Made by a program: the position numbers and the translations under genes. This document shows positions 52,730 to 62,376 of a DNA stretch of 64,000 nt, piece after piece; the stretch's first letter is position 1; the number at the start of each line of letters is the position of its first letter. The notes under the pieces were generated by a model, which made no database searches, had not been told where the DNA came from, and saw only the letters and a program-made list of their open reading frames with translations. Origin of the DNA: Klebsiella pneumoniae (GTDB lineage Bacteria > Pseudomonadota > Gammaproteobacteria > Pseudomonadales > UBA5518); NCBI GenBank assembly GCA_945862145.1, contig CAMAXE010000013.1, positions 53,234-117,233 of the forward strand, written 5' to 3'.

Positions 52730-55093
52730 ATGAAGATCAAGTACCTCTCAGGCGTCATCTCTGCAGTCACGGTGCTGACTGCCATGCAGGGCATGCCTGC
52801 ATACGCGCAGACGGCCGCAGGCAGCGCTGCCAGCGCGAACGACTCAGGACTGGAAGAAGTCCTGGTGACGGCGCAGCGCCGGTCCGAAAGCCTCTCCCGC
52901 ACCCCGGTCGCCGTGGCGGTACTCGGCACCGAGTCGCTCGCGCGGCAGGCCGTGATCTCGGAAGCCGACCTGCAACTCGCCGTGCCAGGCCTCACCGTCA
53001 AGGCGGGCCAGAGCTCAAACCAGCTGAACTACGCGCTGCGTGGCCAGACGGTAGACTCCTTCAGCAGCTCGCGCGCCAGCGTGCTGCCGTACTTCAATGA
53101 GGTGCAGGTGGGCGGCTCCGCCTCCACGGCGTTCTACGACCTCTCCTCCATCCAGGTATTGAAGGGCCCGCAGGGAACTCTCTTCGGCCGCAACTCCACG
53201 GGCGGCGCGGTGCTCATGACCACCGCCAAGCCGGGCGACGAGCTCGGCGGCTACGTGAGTGGCTGGCTCGGTGACTACCAGAACCGCAAAGTAGAAGCCG
53301 CCATCGACGTGCCGATCGTTCCCGAGAAAGTGCTGATGCGCGTCTCGGGTTATTACCAGAAAGCCGATGGCTTCCAGGAGAACATCCGCACCGGCGACCG
53401 CGGCGGGGACATCGACCGCAAGAACCTGCGTGTCAGCCTCACGCTGAACCCGACCGACAGCATCTCCAACGAGTTCGTGCTCGATTACGCCGATGTCGGT
53501 GGCAACAGTATGGTGAGCGTTGCCTACAACACCGTGCCGCTGGGTTCGAGCTTCGTACCCACGCAACTTCTCTACTCGCCCGGCCTGGATACCGCTTTCG
53601 CCACGCCCGGCCTGTGGGACCTGTTCCTCGCAGCCCACCCCGGCACCGATCCGGAAGGCTTCGAGGCCTCCGTGGCGAAGCAACGCGAGCGCGGCCCCTT
53701 CAAGATCAACTCCGACGCGCCCAATATCCGCGAAAACGAGAACTACGTGATGTCGAACATCACCAGTTTCGAGCTGAGCGACACCCTGAAGATCCGCAAC
53801 ATCATCGGCTACACGGACCTCGACTCCCAAATCGCCTCGGAATTCGACGGCACGGAATACCCGGCGGATTCCGGCGGCGACATCGGCCGCATCGGCAACC
53901 TCAAGCAGTTCTCGGAGGAGCTCCAGCTGGTGGGCGAATCCGCTGGCGGCGCACTCTCCTACGTGGCGGGCCTGTATTACTCGGACGAAGAGGACAACAC
54001 CTACTCGTTGAGCCAGATCGTCGATCTGAGCCCGATCGCGCCGGTAACCAAGCAGATCAACAACGGCAAGACCACCAACGAGACCAAAGCGGTCTACGCT
54101 CAAGGCACGCTCGACATCGGCGAGATGACCGGCGTCGACGGCCTGAGCGTCACCGCAGGCGCCCGGTACTCCGAGGAGGACGTGGAGTTCAAGCACAAGG
54201 CTGACGACGTCTATATCGCCAACCCGGTGCCCGCGGGCGCGGTCTTCGAGAACCCGCTGTCCGACACCTTCGAGCAGGTGAGCTGGACCCTCGGCCTGCA
54301 GGAGCAACTGAGCGATGACCTGCTGCTCTACGCCGTCACCCGGCGCAGCTACCGCAGCGGCGGCTTCAACTACTTCGCCCCACCGCTGGCCGGATTCGGC
54401 AACGAAGGCGGCGCCGAGTACCAGGAAGAGAAAGCGACCGACTTCGAAGTCGGCGCCAAGTGGGAAGGTACCGCAGGCGATGTGCCCGCGCGCCTGAACA
54501 TCGCTCTCTACACGATGAAAATCGAAGACATCCAGCGCTCCAATTACGTCTCGATCTTCGGCCAGCTCGCGGGCATCACCGTCAACGTGCCCGAGTCCGA
54601 GATCAAGGGCGTGGAAATCGACGGCGTCATCAACCCGACGCAGTGGCTCAGCCTCGGCGCCAGTGTTGCCTACACCGATGCCCAGTTCACCGACAGCGCG
54701 GTCGCCGTGCTGCAGAACCCGGAAGTCGATTTCGGACCGTACCCGGATCAGCCCGACTGGTCGGGCTCGGTATTCGCGGATGTGTCGTTCCCGATCACGG
54801 ACGGCCTCGAGGGCTCGCTGCGCGCAGACGTCTACAGCCAGACTTCCTCCTACTTCTCCTCCACCGCAGACACCCTGAACCCGGGCTCCAAGATCGACGG
54901 CTACACAATCACGAACCTGCGGCTCGCCGTGGAAAGTGAGGATGGCGGCTGGACGGTGGCGGCCTACCTGAAGAACGCCTTCGACGAGACCTACTACGTC
55001 GGCGGTATCGGCTTTGCGAGCCTCTTCGCGGTGAACACCGTGATCCCGGGTGCGCCACGCACCTATATGGTCGAGGCACGCTACAAGTTCTGA
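52730..55093 (+). CDS. TonB-dependent outer-membrane receptor
   Basis: A 787-residue receptor. The signal peptide ends at AYAQ near residue 26. A TonB-box-like EEVLVTAQRR precedes the plug domain (LSRTPVAVAVL, LQVLKGPQGTLFGRNSTGGAVLMTTAKP), and a 22-strand barrel ends in YMVEARYKF with terminal Phe. It belongs to the broad class that sphingomonads and marine gammaproteobacteria use for carbon substrates, not only siderophores. Placement ahead of SDR and Baeyer-Villiger genes suggests it imports the hydrophobic or cyclic substrate of the island. Confidence 0.93.
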   Translation: MKIKYLSGVISAVTVLTAMQGMPAYAQTAAGSAASANDSGLEEVLVTAQRRSESLSRTPVAVAVLGTESLARQAVISEADLQLAVPGLTVKAGQSSNQLNYALRGQTVDSFSSSRASVLPYFNEVQVGGSASTAFYDLSSIQVLKGPQGTLFGRNSTGGAVLMTTAKPGDELGGYVSGWLGDYQNRKVEAAIDVPIVPEKVLMRVSGYYQKADGFQENIRTGDRGGDIDRKNLRVSLTLNPTDSISNEFVLDYADVGGNSMVSVAYNTVPLGSSFVPTQLLYSPGLDTAFATPGLWDLFLAAHPGTDPEGFEASVAKQRERGPFKINSDAPNIRENENYVMSNITSFELSDTLKIRNIIGYTDLDSQIASEFDGTEYPADSGGDIGRIGNLKQFSEELQLVGESAGGALSYVAGLYYSDEEDNTYSLSQIVDLSPIAPVTKQINNGKTTNETKAVYAQGTLDIGEMTGVDGLSVTAGARYSEEDVEFKHKADDVYIANPVPAGAVFENPLSDTFEQVSWTLGLQEQLSDDLLLYAVTRRSYRSGGFNYFAPPLAGFGNEGGAEYQEEKATDFEVGAKWEGTAGDVPARLNIALYTMKIEDIQRSNYVSIFGQLAGITVNVPESEIKGVEIDGVINPTQWLSLGASVAYTDAQFTDSAVAVLQNPEVDFGPYPDQPDWSGSVFADVSFPITDGLEGSLRADVYSQTSSYFSSTADTLNPGSKIDGYTITNLRLAVESEDGGWTVAAYLKNAFDETYYVGGIGFASLFAVNTVIPGAPRTYMVEARYKF

Positions 55094-55172
55094 TCCGGGG
55101 CCTTACCGGATCGAACACGGGCGCTGTCGGAGCAAGGTGCTCCGGCAGCGTCTCGCGGGCCCCGCGGCCCGC
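55092..55172 (+). terminator. Three consecutive hairpins after the TonB receptor gene
   Basis: Hairpin 1: GATCCGG (55092-55098)/CCGGATC (55106-55112). Hairpin 2: 13 bp with one G-U, 55122-55134 with 55138-55150 around AGG. Hairpin 3: GCGGGCC (55155-55161)/GGCCCGC (55166-55172). None has a T tract, so they may attenuate transcription or protect the 3' end rather than terminate intrinsically. Confidence 0.5.
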
Positions 55173-55235
55173 AGTATTCGCACGCGATCACGGCGGGCAT
55201 GATGCTGCCGTGACCACTACACGGGAGACTCACCC

Positions 55236-56003
55236 ATGGGCATGCCCTCATTCCGGCTGGACGGGAAGGTTGCGCTCGTAACCGGCGCAGGCAGCGGGAT
55301 CGGCGCGGGCATCGCGCAAGGTCTTGCAGCATTCGGTGCCGCGGTCGGCTGCGTGGACATGTCCGCAGCCGGGCTCGACGCCACCGTGCAGGCAATAACA
55401 ACCGCAGGCGGGCGGGCCATCGCCTTGCCGGCGGATGTGCGCGACGAGGCGCAGATGGAAGCGGCCGTGGCAAGTACCGAAGCCGCCTTCGGCCCGCTGA
55501 ACGCCGCGCTGAACTGCGCTGGCGTGCACGACAACGCGCCGGCACTGGAGATGTCGCGCGCGCAATGGCAACGCGTGCTCGACACCAACCTGAGTGGGGT
55601 CTTCGTCTCATCGCAGGCCGAGGGACGCGCGATGCTCCGCAACGGCGGTGGCAGCATCGTCAACATCGGCTCGATATCAGCACATATCTGTAACCGCGGC
55701 CTGCCGCAGGTCCACTACAACGCCGCCAAGGCAGGCGTCGCACACCTCTCGCGCTCACTGGCCCTCGAGTGGGCGCAGCAGGGCGTGCGGGTCAACGTGA
55801 TAAGCCCCGGATACACCGCCACACCCATGGCGAGAAAGCCCGAGGTCTGGGAGATGGTCAAACATCTGGTAAACGACATTCCCATGGGACGGATGTGCGA
55901 GGTCGATGAACTGGTCGGGCCCGCCGTATTCCTGCTGAGCGATGCCAGCTCCTATTGCACCGGCATCGATCTGGTGGTCGATGGAGGCGCCATCCGGTGG
56001 TGA
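55236..56003 (+). CDS. Short-chain dehydrogenase/reductase
   Basis: A 255-residue classical SDR. VTGAGSGIGAGIAQGLAA binds NAD(P), NCAGVHDNAP is the NNAG equivalent, and NIGSISAHICNRGLPQVHYNAAKAG carries Ser-Tyr-Lys. A C-terminal CTGIDLVVDGG is typical. GGGAG precedes the ATG. Directly upstream of the Baeyer-Villiger monooxygenase, it probably oxidises an alcohol to the ketone that the monooxygenase attacks. Confidence 0.92.
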   Translation: MGMPSFRLDGKVALVTGAGSGIGAGIAQGLAAFGAAVGCVDMSAAGLDATVQAITTAGGRAIALPADVRDEAQMEAAVASTEAAFGPLNAALNCAGVHDNAPALEMSRAQWQRVLDTNLSGVFVSSQAEGRAMLRNGGGSIVNIGSISAHICNRGLPQVHYNAAKAGVAHLSRSLALEWAQQGVRVNVISPGYTATPMARKPEVWEMVKHLVNDIPMGRMCEVDELVGPAVFLLSDASSYCTGIDLVVDGGAIRW

Positions 56004-56046
56004 GCCCGGACCGCAACGGGCATGCACTCGCCGTGCGGTGGGACCC

Positions 56047-57981
56047 ATGAGCCTCGCAGGTCAGCCCCAGCAGCGGCTCGTCGATGCCATCGCGATCGCG
56101 AACATACCCACGCTCGCATGCCTGCTGCGGCAACTGACGGGCGAGCGGCGCTGGATAGAGCCGCCTTACCAGCCCACGCGCACGCGCGGCCTGGATGACA
56201 ACGATACGGGCGGGCTTCCGGCAGAGACGCAGGACGAGATCCGCGCAGCTGCAGTCGAGGCCATCACCGAGTGGATGCATGGCAAGACTCCCGCGCTGCT
56301 GTCGCCCTCAGACGAATTGCTCGTAGAAATGATGGGCGTTTCCCTGGGAGAGACGATTCCTCCCGAGTACAGCCTGATGATCCGGGAGGAACTCGCGCTT
56401 GGCGGCGTATTGGCGCAAACCGGATCGGCGACAGTTACGCGTGCGCCCCAAGGTTTTTCCGCGCTCGTGATCGGAGCCGGGATCTCGGGAATTTGCGCTG
56501 CGATCAAGCTCGCGGAGGCAGGGATCTCCTGCACGCTGATCGAGCGCAACCAGCGCTCGGGGGGCGTGTGGCTCGAGAACCGCTACCCGGGTGCCGCCTG
56601 CGATGTCCCGAGTCACCTGTACTCGTTCTCCTTCGCGCCCTTCGACTGGACACGATTCTTCGCCTGCGGCAGCGAGATCCATCAGTACCTCGAGAAAGTC
56701 GCCACCGATTTCGATGTCCTTTCGCGGGTGCGTTTCGGCTGCGAAGCGACCCAGGCGCGGTATCTGGAGAGCAGCGCCCGGTGGGAGGTCGATGTCCGGC
56801 ATGACGATGGCAGAACCGAGTCGCTGCGCGCCAACATCCTGATCAGCGCAGTCGGCGCCTTCAACAAGCCCCGCTATCCGGATGTCCCCGGCATTGAGAG
56901 CTTCGCTGGCACCAGCGCACACACGGCGCGTTGGCCCGCAGAGGGAATGGACCTCAAAGGCAAGCGGGTGGTGGTGGTCGGCAACGGCGCAAGCGCGATG
57001 CAGGTTGTACCCGCTATCGCGAACGCGGTCGCATCGATCACCGTCATCCAGCGTTCTCCCCAGTGGGCTGCACCCTTCCCCCGTTTCAAGGTCGATGTGC
57101 CGGAGCCATTGCAGTGGTTGCTGCGCGAAGTCCCGCTCTACCGTTTGTGGTACCGGCTGCGCCTCAGTTGGGCATTCAACGACAAACAGTACGCCTCACT
57201 GCAGAAAGACCCGGCATGGGAACACCCGGAGCGCTCGATCAATGCGCTGAACGATGCCCACCGTCGCGCGCTTACGGATTACATACGCAGCGAGCTTGGT
57301 GACCGACAGGATCTGCTGCCCGACGTGCTACCGGGCTACCCGCCCTTCGGCAAGCGGATGCTCATGGACAACGGCTGGTTTCGCACGATGGCCCGGGAGA
57401 ACGTGCATCTGGTAACGGCTGCGGTCACCGAGGTGCTTCCCGACCGCGTGCGCACCAGCGCAGGCACCGAGCACGAGGCCGATGTGCTGATCTGGGCAAC
57501 GGGATTCGACGTGCTGAATTTCCTCGTGCCGATGCGTATTTTCGGTCGTGGCGCGCGCGAACTCCACGACGACTGGAAGGGCGATGATGCCCGCGCTTAT
57601 CTCGGCACCGTGGCACCCGGCTTCCCCAACTTCTTTTGCCTTTACGGGCCGAACACGCAGTTCGGTCACGGCGGCAGCCTGATCACGGTGATGGAACGCC
57701 AGATGCACTACGTGATGTCCGTGCTCGGCCAGATGTTCGAGCAGGGGATAGCGGCAGTGGAAGTGAGGCAGGACGTACACGACGCCTACAACGCCACCAT
57801 CGATCGCCTCCACGAGGGCATGGTCTGGACCCACCAGGGCATGGAGACCTACTACCGCAACTCACGCGGGCGCGTGGTGGTGAACAACCCGTTCCGCATG
57901 GTCGATTTCTGGCAGATGGTGGAGCGCGCGGATCTGGAGCAATACCTCTCCACACCCGCAGCGGCGATCGGAGGCAACTGA
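56047..57981 (+). CDS. Baeyer-Villiger monooxygenase, HAPMO-type
   Basis: A 644-residue flavoprotein that inserts oxygen next to a ketone to give an ester or lactone, using FAD and NADPH. The FAD motif VIGAGISGICAAI is at about residues 141-153, the fingerprint FAGTSAHTARWP at about 286-297, and the NADPH motif VVVVGNGASAMQ at about 308-319. The 135-residue N-terminal extension (IPTLACLLRQLTGERRWI, DNDTGGLPAETQDEIR) is that of 4-hydroxyacetophenone monooxygenase relatives. The start MSLAGQPQQR is preceded by GGGA. It is followed one base later by an enoyl-CoA hydratase. Confidence 0.93.
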   Translation: MSLAGQPQQRLVDAIAIANIPTLACLLRQLTGERRWIEPPYQPTRTRGLDDNDTGGLPAETQDEIRAAAVEAITEWMHGKTPALLSPSDELLVEMMGVSLGETIPPEYSLMIREELALGGVLAQTGSATVTRAPQGFSALVIGAGISGICAAIKLAEAGISCTLIERNQRSGGVWLENRYPGAACDVPSHLYSFSFAPFDWTRFFACGSEIHQYLEKVATDFDVLSRVRFGCEATQARYLESSARWEVDVRHDDGRTESLRANILISAVGAFNKPRYPDVPGIESFAGTSAHTARWPAEGMDLKGKRVVVVGNGASAMQVVPAIANAVASITVIQRSPQWAAPFPRFKVDVPEPLQWLLREVPLYRLWYRLRLSWAFNDKQYASLQKDPAWEHPERSINALNDAHRRALTDYIRSELGDRQDLLPDVLPGYPPFGKRMLMDNGWFRTMARENVHLVTAAVTEVLPDRVRTSAGTEHEADVLIWATGFDVLNFLVPMRIFGRGARELHDDWKGDDARAYLGTVAPGFPNFFCLYGPNTQFGHGGSLITVMERQMHYVMSVLGQMFEQGIAAVEVRQDVHDAYNATIDRLHEGMVWTHQGMETYYRNSRGRVVVNNPFRMVDFWQMVERADLEQYLSTPAAAIGGN

Positions 57982-57982
57982 G

Positions 57983-58747
57983 ATGGCACCCGAAGTCGTA
58001 GTGGAACAACGCGGCGCCACGCTCGTGGTGACCATCGATCGCCCTGCCCGTCGCAATGCCGTGAACCAGTCGGTGGCACTGGCCATTGCCGCCGCGATGG
58101 ACTGGCTGGATGCAGACCCCGCGCTCCGTGTCGGCATCATCACTGGCGGCGGCGGATGCTTCTGCGCCGGCATGGATCTGATCGCCTTTCTGGATGACGA
58201 ACGCCCGGAAATCCCCGGCCGCGGCTTCGCCGGTGTAACCGAGACGCCGCCGCGCAAACCACTCATCGCTGCCGTGGAAGGCTTCGCGCTCGCGGGTGGC
58301 TGCGAACTCGCGCTGGCCTGCGACCTAATCGTTGCCGCCGAGAACGCGAGTTTCGGGCTGCCCGAGGTCACGCGCGGACTGGTGGCAGGCTCCGGCGGCC
58401 TGGTGCGACTGCCACGCCGGATCCCGCCTGCCATTGCGCTGGAGTACGCGCTGACGGGGGAACGCATGGACGCGAGGACGGCCCATGGCTGGGGCCTGGT
58501 CAATCGCATCACAGCGCCGGGCGCAGCCCTCGATGGTGCGCTCGCTCTGGCGGAAAGCATCGTCAAAAACGGGCCTTTCGCCGTCGAGATGACAAAACGC
58601 ATCGTTGTCGAATCGCCCTCCTGGACATCGGATGAGACATGGCGCAGGCAGGCGCCGCTGGTCGAATCCGTGCTCGCCACCGACGATGCACGTGAAGGTG
58701 CCCGCGCCTTCGCCGAGAAGCGCGCGCCACGGTGGAGCGGAACATGA
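57983..58747 (+). CDS. Enoyl-CoA hydratase
   Basis: A 254-residue crotonase. RPARRNAVNQS and EGFALAGGCELALACDL form the oxyanion hole, with Glu in GGCEL; FGLPEVTRGLVAGSGGLVRLPR carries the second catalytic Glu. It therefore looks like a true hydratase. GGAGG sits eight bases before the ATG and overlaps the end of the monooxygenase gene. Its stop overlaps the next gene as ATGA. Confidence 0.93.
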   Translation: MAPEVVVEQRGATLVVTIDRPARRNAVNQSVALAIAAAMDWLDADPALRVGIITGGGGCFCAGMDLIAFLDDERPEIPGRGFAGVTETPPRKPLIAAVEGFALAGGCELALACDLIVAAENASFGLPEVTRGLVAGSGGLVRLPRRIPPAIALEYALTGERMDARTAHGWGLVNRITAPGAALDGALALAESIVKNGPFAVEMTKRIVVESPSWTSDETWRRQAPLVESVLATDDAREGARAFAEKRAPRWSGT

Positions 58748-59592
58748 GCGCTATCAGCGTAAGCGTGATCGGCGGCGGCACCATGGGCACGGGCATCGCC
58801 TACGTGTTCTCGCAGGCGGGCGCGGAGGTGACCGTTGTGGAACCGGATACCGCACGCGCCGCCGCAATGCAGGCATCGCTAACGCGTGCTGTGGACTCTG
58901 GCATTTCGCGCGGAAAGCTCGACCAGGCGCGCGGCAGCGCTCTGCTCGGCCGCATCCACCGCGTCAGCTCCATCGAGGAGATGCCGCTCGGGCAAGCGCT
59001 TGCCATCGAGACGGTCTCGGAACGCTATGAACTCAAGTGCGCGGTGCTAGGGCGCATCGCGGCACGCGAGCCCGGGCTGATCGCCACCAACACCAGCGCG
59101 CTCTCGATCGACCGCCTCGCCGGCGCGGTGGACGATCCCGCGCGCTTCCTCGGCATGCATTTCTTCAACCCCGTGTGGTCGATCCGGCTGGTCGAGATCG
59201 TGCGCGGCGCACACACCTCCGAACACGCCCTGCAGCAGGCACGCGACTTCGCCACGCAGCTCGGCAAGGAATCCCTGGTCGTGCGCGATGTACCGGGCTT
59301 CGCCACCAGCCGGCTCGATCTTGCCGCCAGCCTCGAGGCGATGCGCATGTTGGAGAGCGGTGTGGCCAGCGCCGAGGACATCGATCGCGCCGCCACGCTC
59401 GCCTACCACCACCCGGTGGGGCCACTGCGACTGAGCGACATCGTGGGGCTCGATGTGCGCCTCGACATCGCGCGCACGCTGGAGCAGGCACACGGACCGC
59501 GTTTCGCACCTCCGGCGATCCTGATCGAGAAGGTGGCGCGCGGCGAACTGGGCCAGAAATCCGGACAGGGTTTTTTCAACTGGAACGATTGA
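58744..59592 (+). CDS. 3-hydroxyacyl-CoA dehydrogenase
   Basis: A 282-residue NAD-dependent dehydrogenase of the 3-hydroxybutyryl-CoA dehydrogenase type. VIGGGTMGTGIAYVFSQAGAEV is the NAD site, TNTSALSIDRLA and GMHFFNPVWSIRLVEIV include the catalytic His and Asn, and RDVPGFATSRL precedes the helical C-terminal domain. It follows the hydratase with a 4-bp overlap, so the two steps of beta-oxidation are coupled. Confidence 0.94.
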   Translation: MSAISVSVIGGGTMGTGIAYVFSQAGAEVTVVEPDTARAAAMQASLTRAVDSGISRGKLDQARGSALLGRIHRVSSIEEMPLGQALAIETVSERYELKCAVLGRIAAREPGLIATNTSALSIDRLAGAVDDPARFLGMHFFNPVWSIRLVEIVRGAHTSEHALQQARDFATQLGKESLVVRDVPGFATSRLDLAASLEAMRMLESGVASAEDIDRAATLAYHHPVGPLRLSDIVGLDVRLDIARTLEQAHGPRFAPPAILIEKVARGELGQKSGQGFFNWND

Positions 59593-59631
59593 GCCCGCTA
59601 CGGGCATGGGACAACAGGCAAGGGATTCACG

Positions 59632-60810
59632 ATGACAGCGGATCAGATGTTTTTTTCAGGCCTCGCCGACACGGCGGACCACCACCCCGATCTGCGCGCG
59701 AGCGTGAGCCGGCTGGCGGCAGGATTCGGCCGCCGCTACTTCCAGGACGTGGTGGCGCGCGGCGCACAGCCCGTCGAGTTGTGGCAGGCGCTTGCTGATG
59801 CAGGCTTTCTGGGAGCCTTGATTCCCGAGGAATACGGCGGCAGCGGCGCGGGACTTGCGGAGCTGAACATCATCATCGAGGAGACGGCAGCGCAGGGCTG
59901 CCCCCTGCTCTCGCTGGTGATCCAGTCGATCGTCGCACCGATCATCGCCGCCCATGGCTCCGAGAAACTCAAATCCGAATGGCTCCCCGCGCTCGCCAAC
60001 GGCAGCCGCAAGATGGCCTTCGGCATCACCGAACCCGATGCCGGCTCCAACACCCACCGCATCACCACCTCCGCCACCCGCACAGATAACGGCTGGGTGC
60101 TGAACGGCACCAAGTACTGGACCTCGAACATCGACCAGTCGGATGCCGTGCTGCTGGTCGCGCGCGATGGCGAGCCCGATGCCCGTGGCCGCGCGCCCCT
60201 GTCGCTGTTCGTCGTGCCCACCAACACGCCCGGCATCACCATGCACCCGATCGAGGTGGCGCTGCGCTCAACCGAAAAGCAGTTCACGGTGTTCTACGAC
60301 AACGTGGAGATCGCCGAGGACGCCATCATCGGCGCGCGCGGCGAGGGCCTGAAACAGGTGTTCGCCGGACTGAACCCGGAGCGCGTCTGCGCGGCGGCAA
60401 TCAACAACGGCATCGCGCGCTTTGCGCTGACCAAGGCCTCGCGCTTCGCCAACGACCGCACGGTCTGGAAAACCCCCATCGGCGCTCATCAGGGCGTGGC
60501 CCATCCGATGGCCGAGGCCTACATCGGCGTACAGGGCGCACGCCTGCTCACGGCACGCGCCGCGCAGATCAGCGACCAGGGCGGTGACGCCGCAGAGGCC
60601 GCCAATATGGCGAAGTTCCTCGCCGCCGAAACCTCACTGAAGGCGCTAGACCAGGCCATGCAGGTGCACGGTGGCAACGGGCTCGCGATAGAGTACGGAC
60701 TCGCCGACCTGTGGTTCATCGCCCGTCTGCACCGCACGGCGCCGGTCAGCCGCGAGATGATCCTCAATCACATCGCCATGCACAGCATGGGATTGCCGCG
60801 TAGCTACTGA
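59632..60810 (+). CDS. Acyl-CoA dehydrogenase
   Basis: A 392-residue FAD enzyme making trans-2-enoyl-CoA. Motifs: FGITEPDAGSNTHRITTSA, GTKYWTSNIDQSDAVLLVAR and a C-terminal QVHGGNGLAIEYGLADLWFIAR. The catalytic Glu is probably the one in IEYGLADL, near the site used in short- and medium-chain enzymes. AGGGA precedes the ATG. It belongs to the 55.2-63.2 kb operon. Confidence 0.94.
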   Translation: MTADQMFFSGLADTADHHPDLRASVSRLAAGFGRRYFQDVVARGAQPVELWQALADAGFLGALIPEEYGGSGAGLAELNIIIEETAAQGCPLLSLVIQSIVAPIIAAHGSEKLKSEWLPALANGSRKMAFGITEPDAGSNTHRITTSATRTDNGWVLNGTKYWTSNIDQSDAVLLVARDGEPDARGRAPLSLFVVPTNTPGITMHPIEVALRSTEKQFTVFYDNVEIAEDAIIGARGEGLKQVFAGLNPERVCAAAINNGIARFALTKASRFANDRTVWKTPIGAHQGVAHPMAEAYIGVQGARLLTARAAQISDQGGDAAEAANMAKFLAAETSLKALDQAMQVHGGNGLAIEYGLADLWFIARLHRTAPVSREMILNHIAMHSMGLPRSY

Positions 60811-60849
60811 GCGCGCGGCTCCGCAACAACGCACCTACGGGAGCAGGAG

Positions 60850-62376
60850 ATGGACTTCAGCCTTGCCGACCTGGTCCGCGAACACGCGGCACGGCAACCC
60901 GAGGCCCCGTGCCTGTCCCACGACGGCGAGACGATCAGCTTCGCTGAACTGCACAGCCGCAGTTCCCGTGTGGCGAACGCACTGCTTGGCAGCGGCCTCA
61001 AGCCCGGCGAGCGCGTGGTCGTGCTAGCGCGGAATTCGCCCGTGTTCTACGAACTGGCTTTCGGCTGCGCCAAGGCCGGTGCCATCCTGGTGGCGGTGAA
61101 CTGGCGGCTGTCGGCGCGGGAGGTGAGCGGGATCCTCATTGATGCCTCGCCCAGCCTCGTGCTCGCCGGCGAAGAACATCTCAGCCTGCTGCCCGCGCTC
61201 GGACCCGAGTGCAGCGTGATAGGGCTTGAACAGGACTATGCGCGCTGGCGCGACGCCTGCCCGGACACGGATCCGGCACACCGCAGCAGCGCCGATGACG
61301 TGGTTGCGATGCTCTACACCTCGGGTACCACCGGGCTTCCCAAGGGCGTGATGATCTCCCACCGCAACCTGCACTTCAGCGTCCGCATGGCGCGCGAGGT
61401 CTGGGCATTCGGTGCGCAGAGTGTGAATCTCGTGGCGATGCCGCTGTTCCATATCGGCGGTCTGGGCTACGGCATGATGGCCTTGAGCCAGGGCGGGCAC
61501 ACGGTGCTGCTGCAAGCGCCAACGCCGGAGCCCATTCTCGAGGCGATCAGCCGCTACCGCGTCACCCACGCCTTCTTCGTGCCGACGGTTATCCAGTCAC
61601 TGGTGAACGTCGCCGGTGTGGACGCCATGGACCTCTCCAGCATGCAGCGCATGTTCTATGGCGCCGCACCGATCAGCGAGACACTGCTGCTGCGCGCGAT
61701 GTCGGTGTTCGGCTGCGGCTTCAGTCATGCCTACGGTCTGACGGAGACCTGCGGCACGGTGGTGACACTGCTGCCCGAAGACCACGATCCCGGCGGTCCG
61801 CGCGCGGGCCTCCTGCGCTCCTGCGGCAAACCCGTGCCCTGGGCCGAACTCGGGCTGTTCGATCCGCACACCGGAGAACGGGTGCGGCAAGGCGAGGTCG
61901 GCGAGATCCGCATTCGCTCCGGCATGGTGATGTGCGGCTACTGGAACAAACCCGCAGAGACCGCCGCGACGGTCGATGCCGAAGGCTGGCTGCACACGGG
62001 TGATGCCGCCAGCGCCGATGCCGAGGGTTATATCTGCATCCGTGACCGCTACAAGGACATGATCGTCTCGGGTGCCGAGAACGTGTATCCCACTGAAGTC
62101 GAGAACGTGATCTACGAGCACCCCGCGATACTGGAAGCCGCCGTGATCGGCGTGCCGGACCCGCGCTGGGGCGAAACCGTCAAGGCGGTGGTCGTGACAC
62201 GCCCCGGTGCGCAACTCGACGCACCCGGACTGATCGCCTTTACCCGCGCGCGGCTCGCCCACTACAAATGCCCCACCAGCGTGTCATTCCTGAACGCCCT
62301 GCCCCGCGGCGCCTCGGGCAAAATCCTGAAACGCGAGCTGCGGCTGATGGACCTCGGGGGAGAGCATCGACCATGA
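60850..62376 (+). CDS. Fatty-acid/cyclic-acid CoA ligase (AMP-forming)
   Basis: A 508-residue ANL-superfamily ligase: VAMLYTSGTTGLPKGVMISHRN, HAYGLTETCGTVVTL, EGWLHTGDAASADAEGYICIRDRYKDM and PRGASGKILKREL with the catalytic Lys. It resembles FadK/FadD3-like synthetases for short or unusual acids. It probably activates the acid released after ester or lactone hydrolysis. Its stop overlaps the next gene (ATGA). Confidence 0.92.
   Translation: MDFSLADLVREHAARQPEAPCLSHDGETISFAELHSRSSRVANALLGSGLKPGERVVVLARNSPVFYELAFGCAKAGAILVAVNWRLSAREVSGILIDASPSLVLAGEEHLSLLPALGPECSVIGLEQDYARWRDACPDTDPAHRSSADDVVAMLYTSGTTGLPKGVMISHRNLHFSVRMAREVWAFGAQSVNLVAMPLFHIGGLGYGMMALSQGGHTVLLQAPTPEPILEAISRYRVTHAFFVPTVIQSLVNVAGVDAMDLSSMQRMFYGAAPISETLLLRAMSVFGCGFSHAYGLTETCGTVVTLLPEDHDPGGPRAGLLRSCGKPVPWAELGLFDPHTGERVRQGEVGEIRIRSGMVMCGYWNKPAETAATVDAEGWLHTGDAASADAEGYICIRDRYKDMIVSGAENVYPTEVENVIYEHPAILEAAVIGVPDPRWGETVKAVVVTRPGAQLDAPGLIAFTRARLAHYKCPTSVSFLNALPRGASGKILKRELRLMDLGGEHRP

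Noticed and set aside
53015..54307. 430-codon minus-strand open frame inside the TonB receptor gene
   Set aside because: Antisense shadow of the receptor plug and barrel; no family features.
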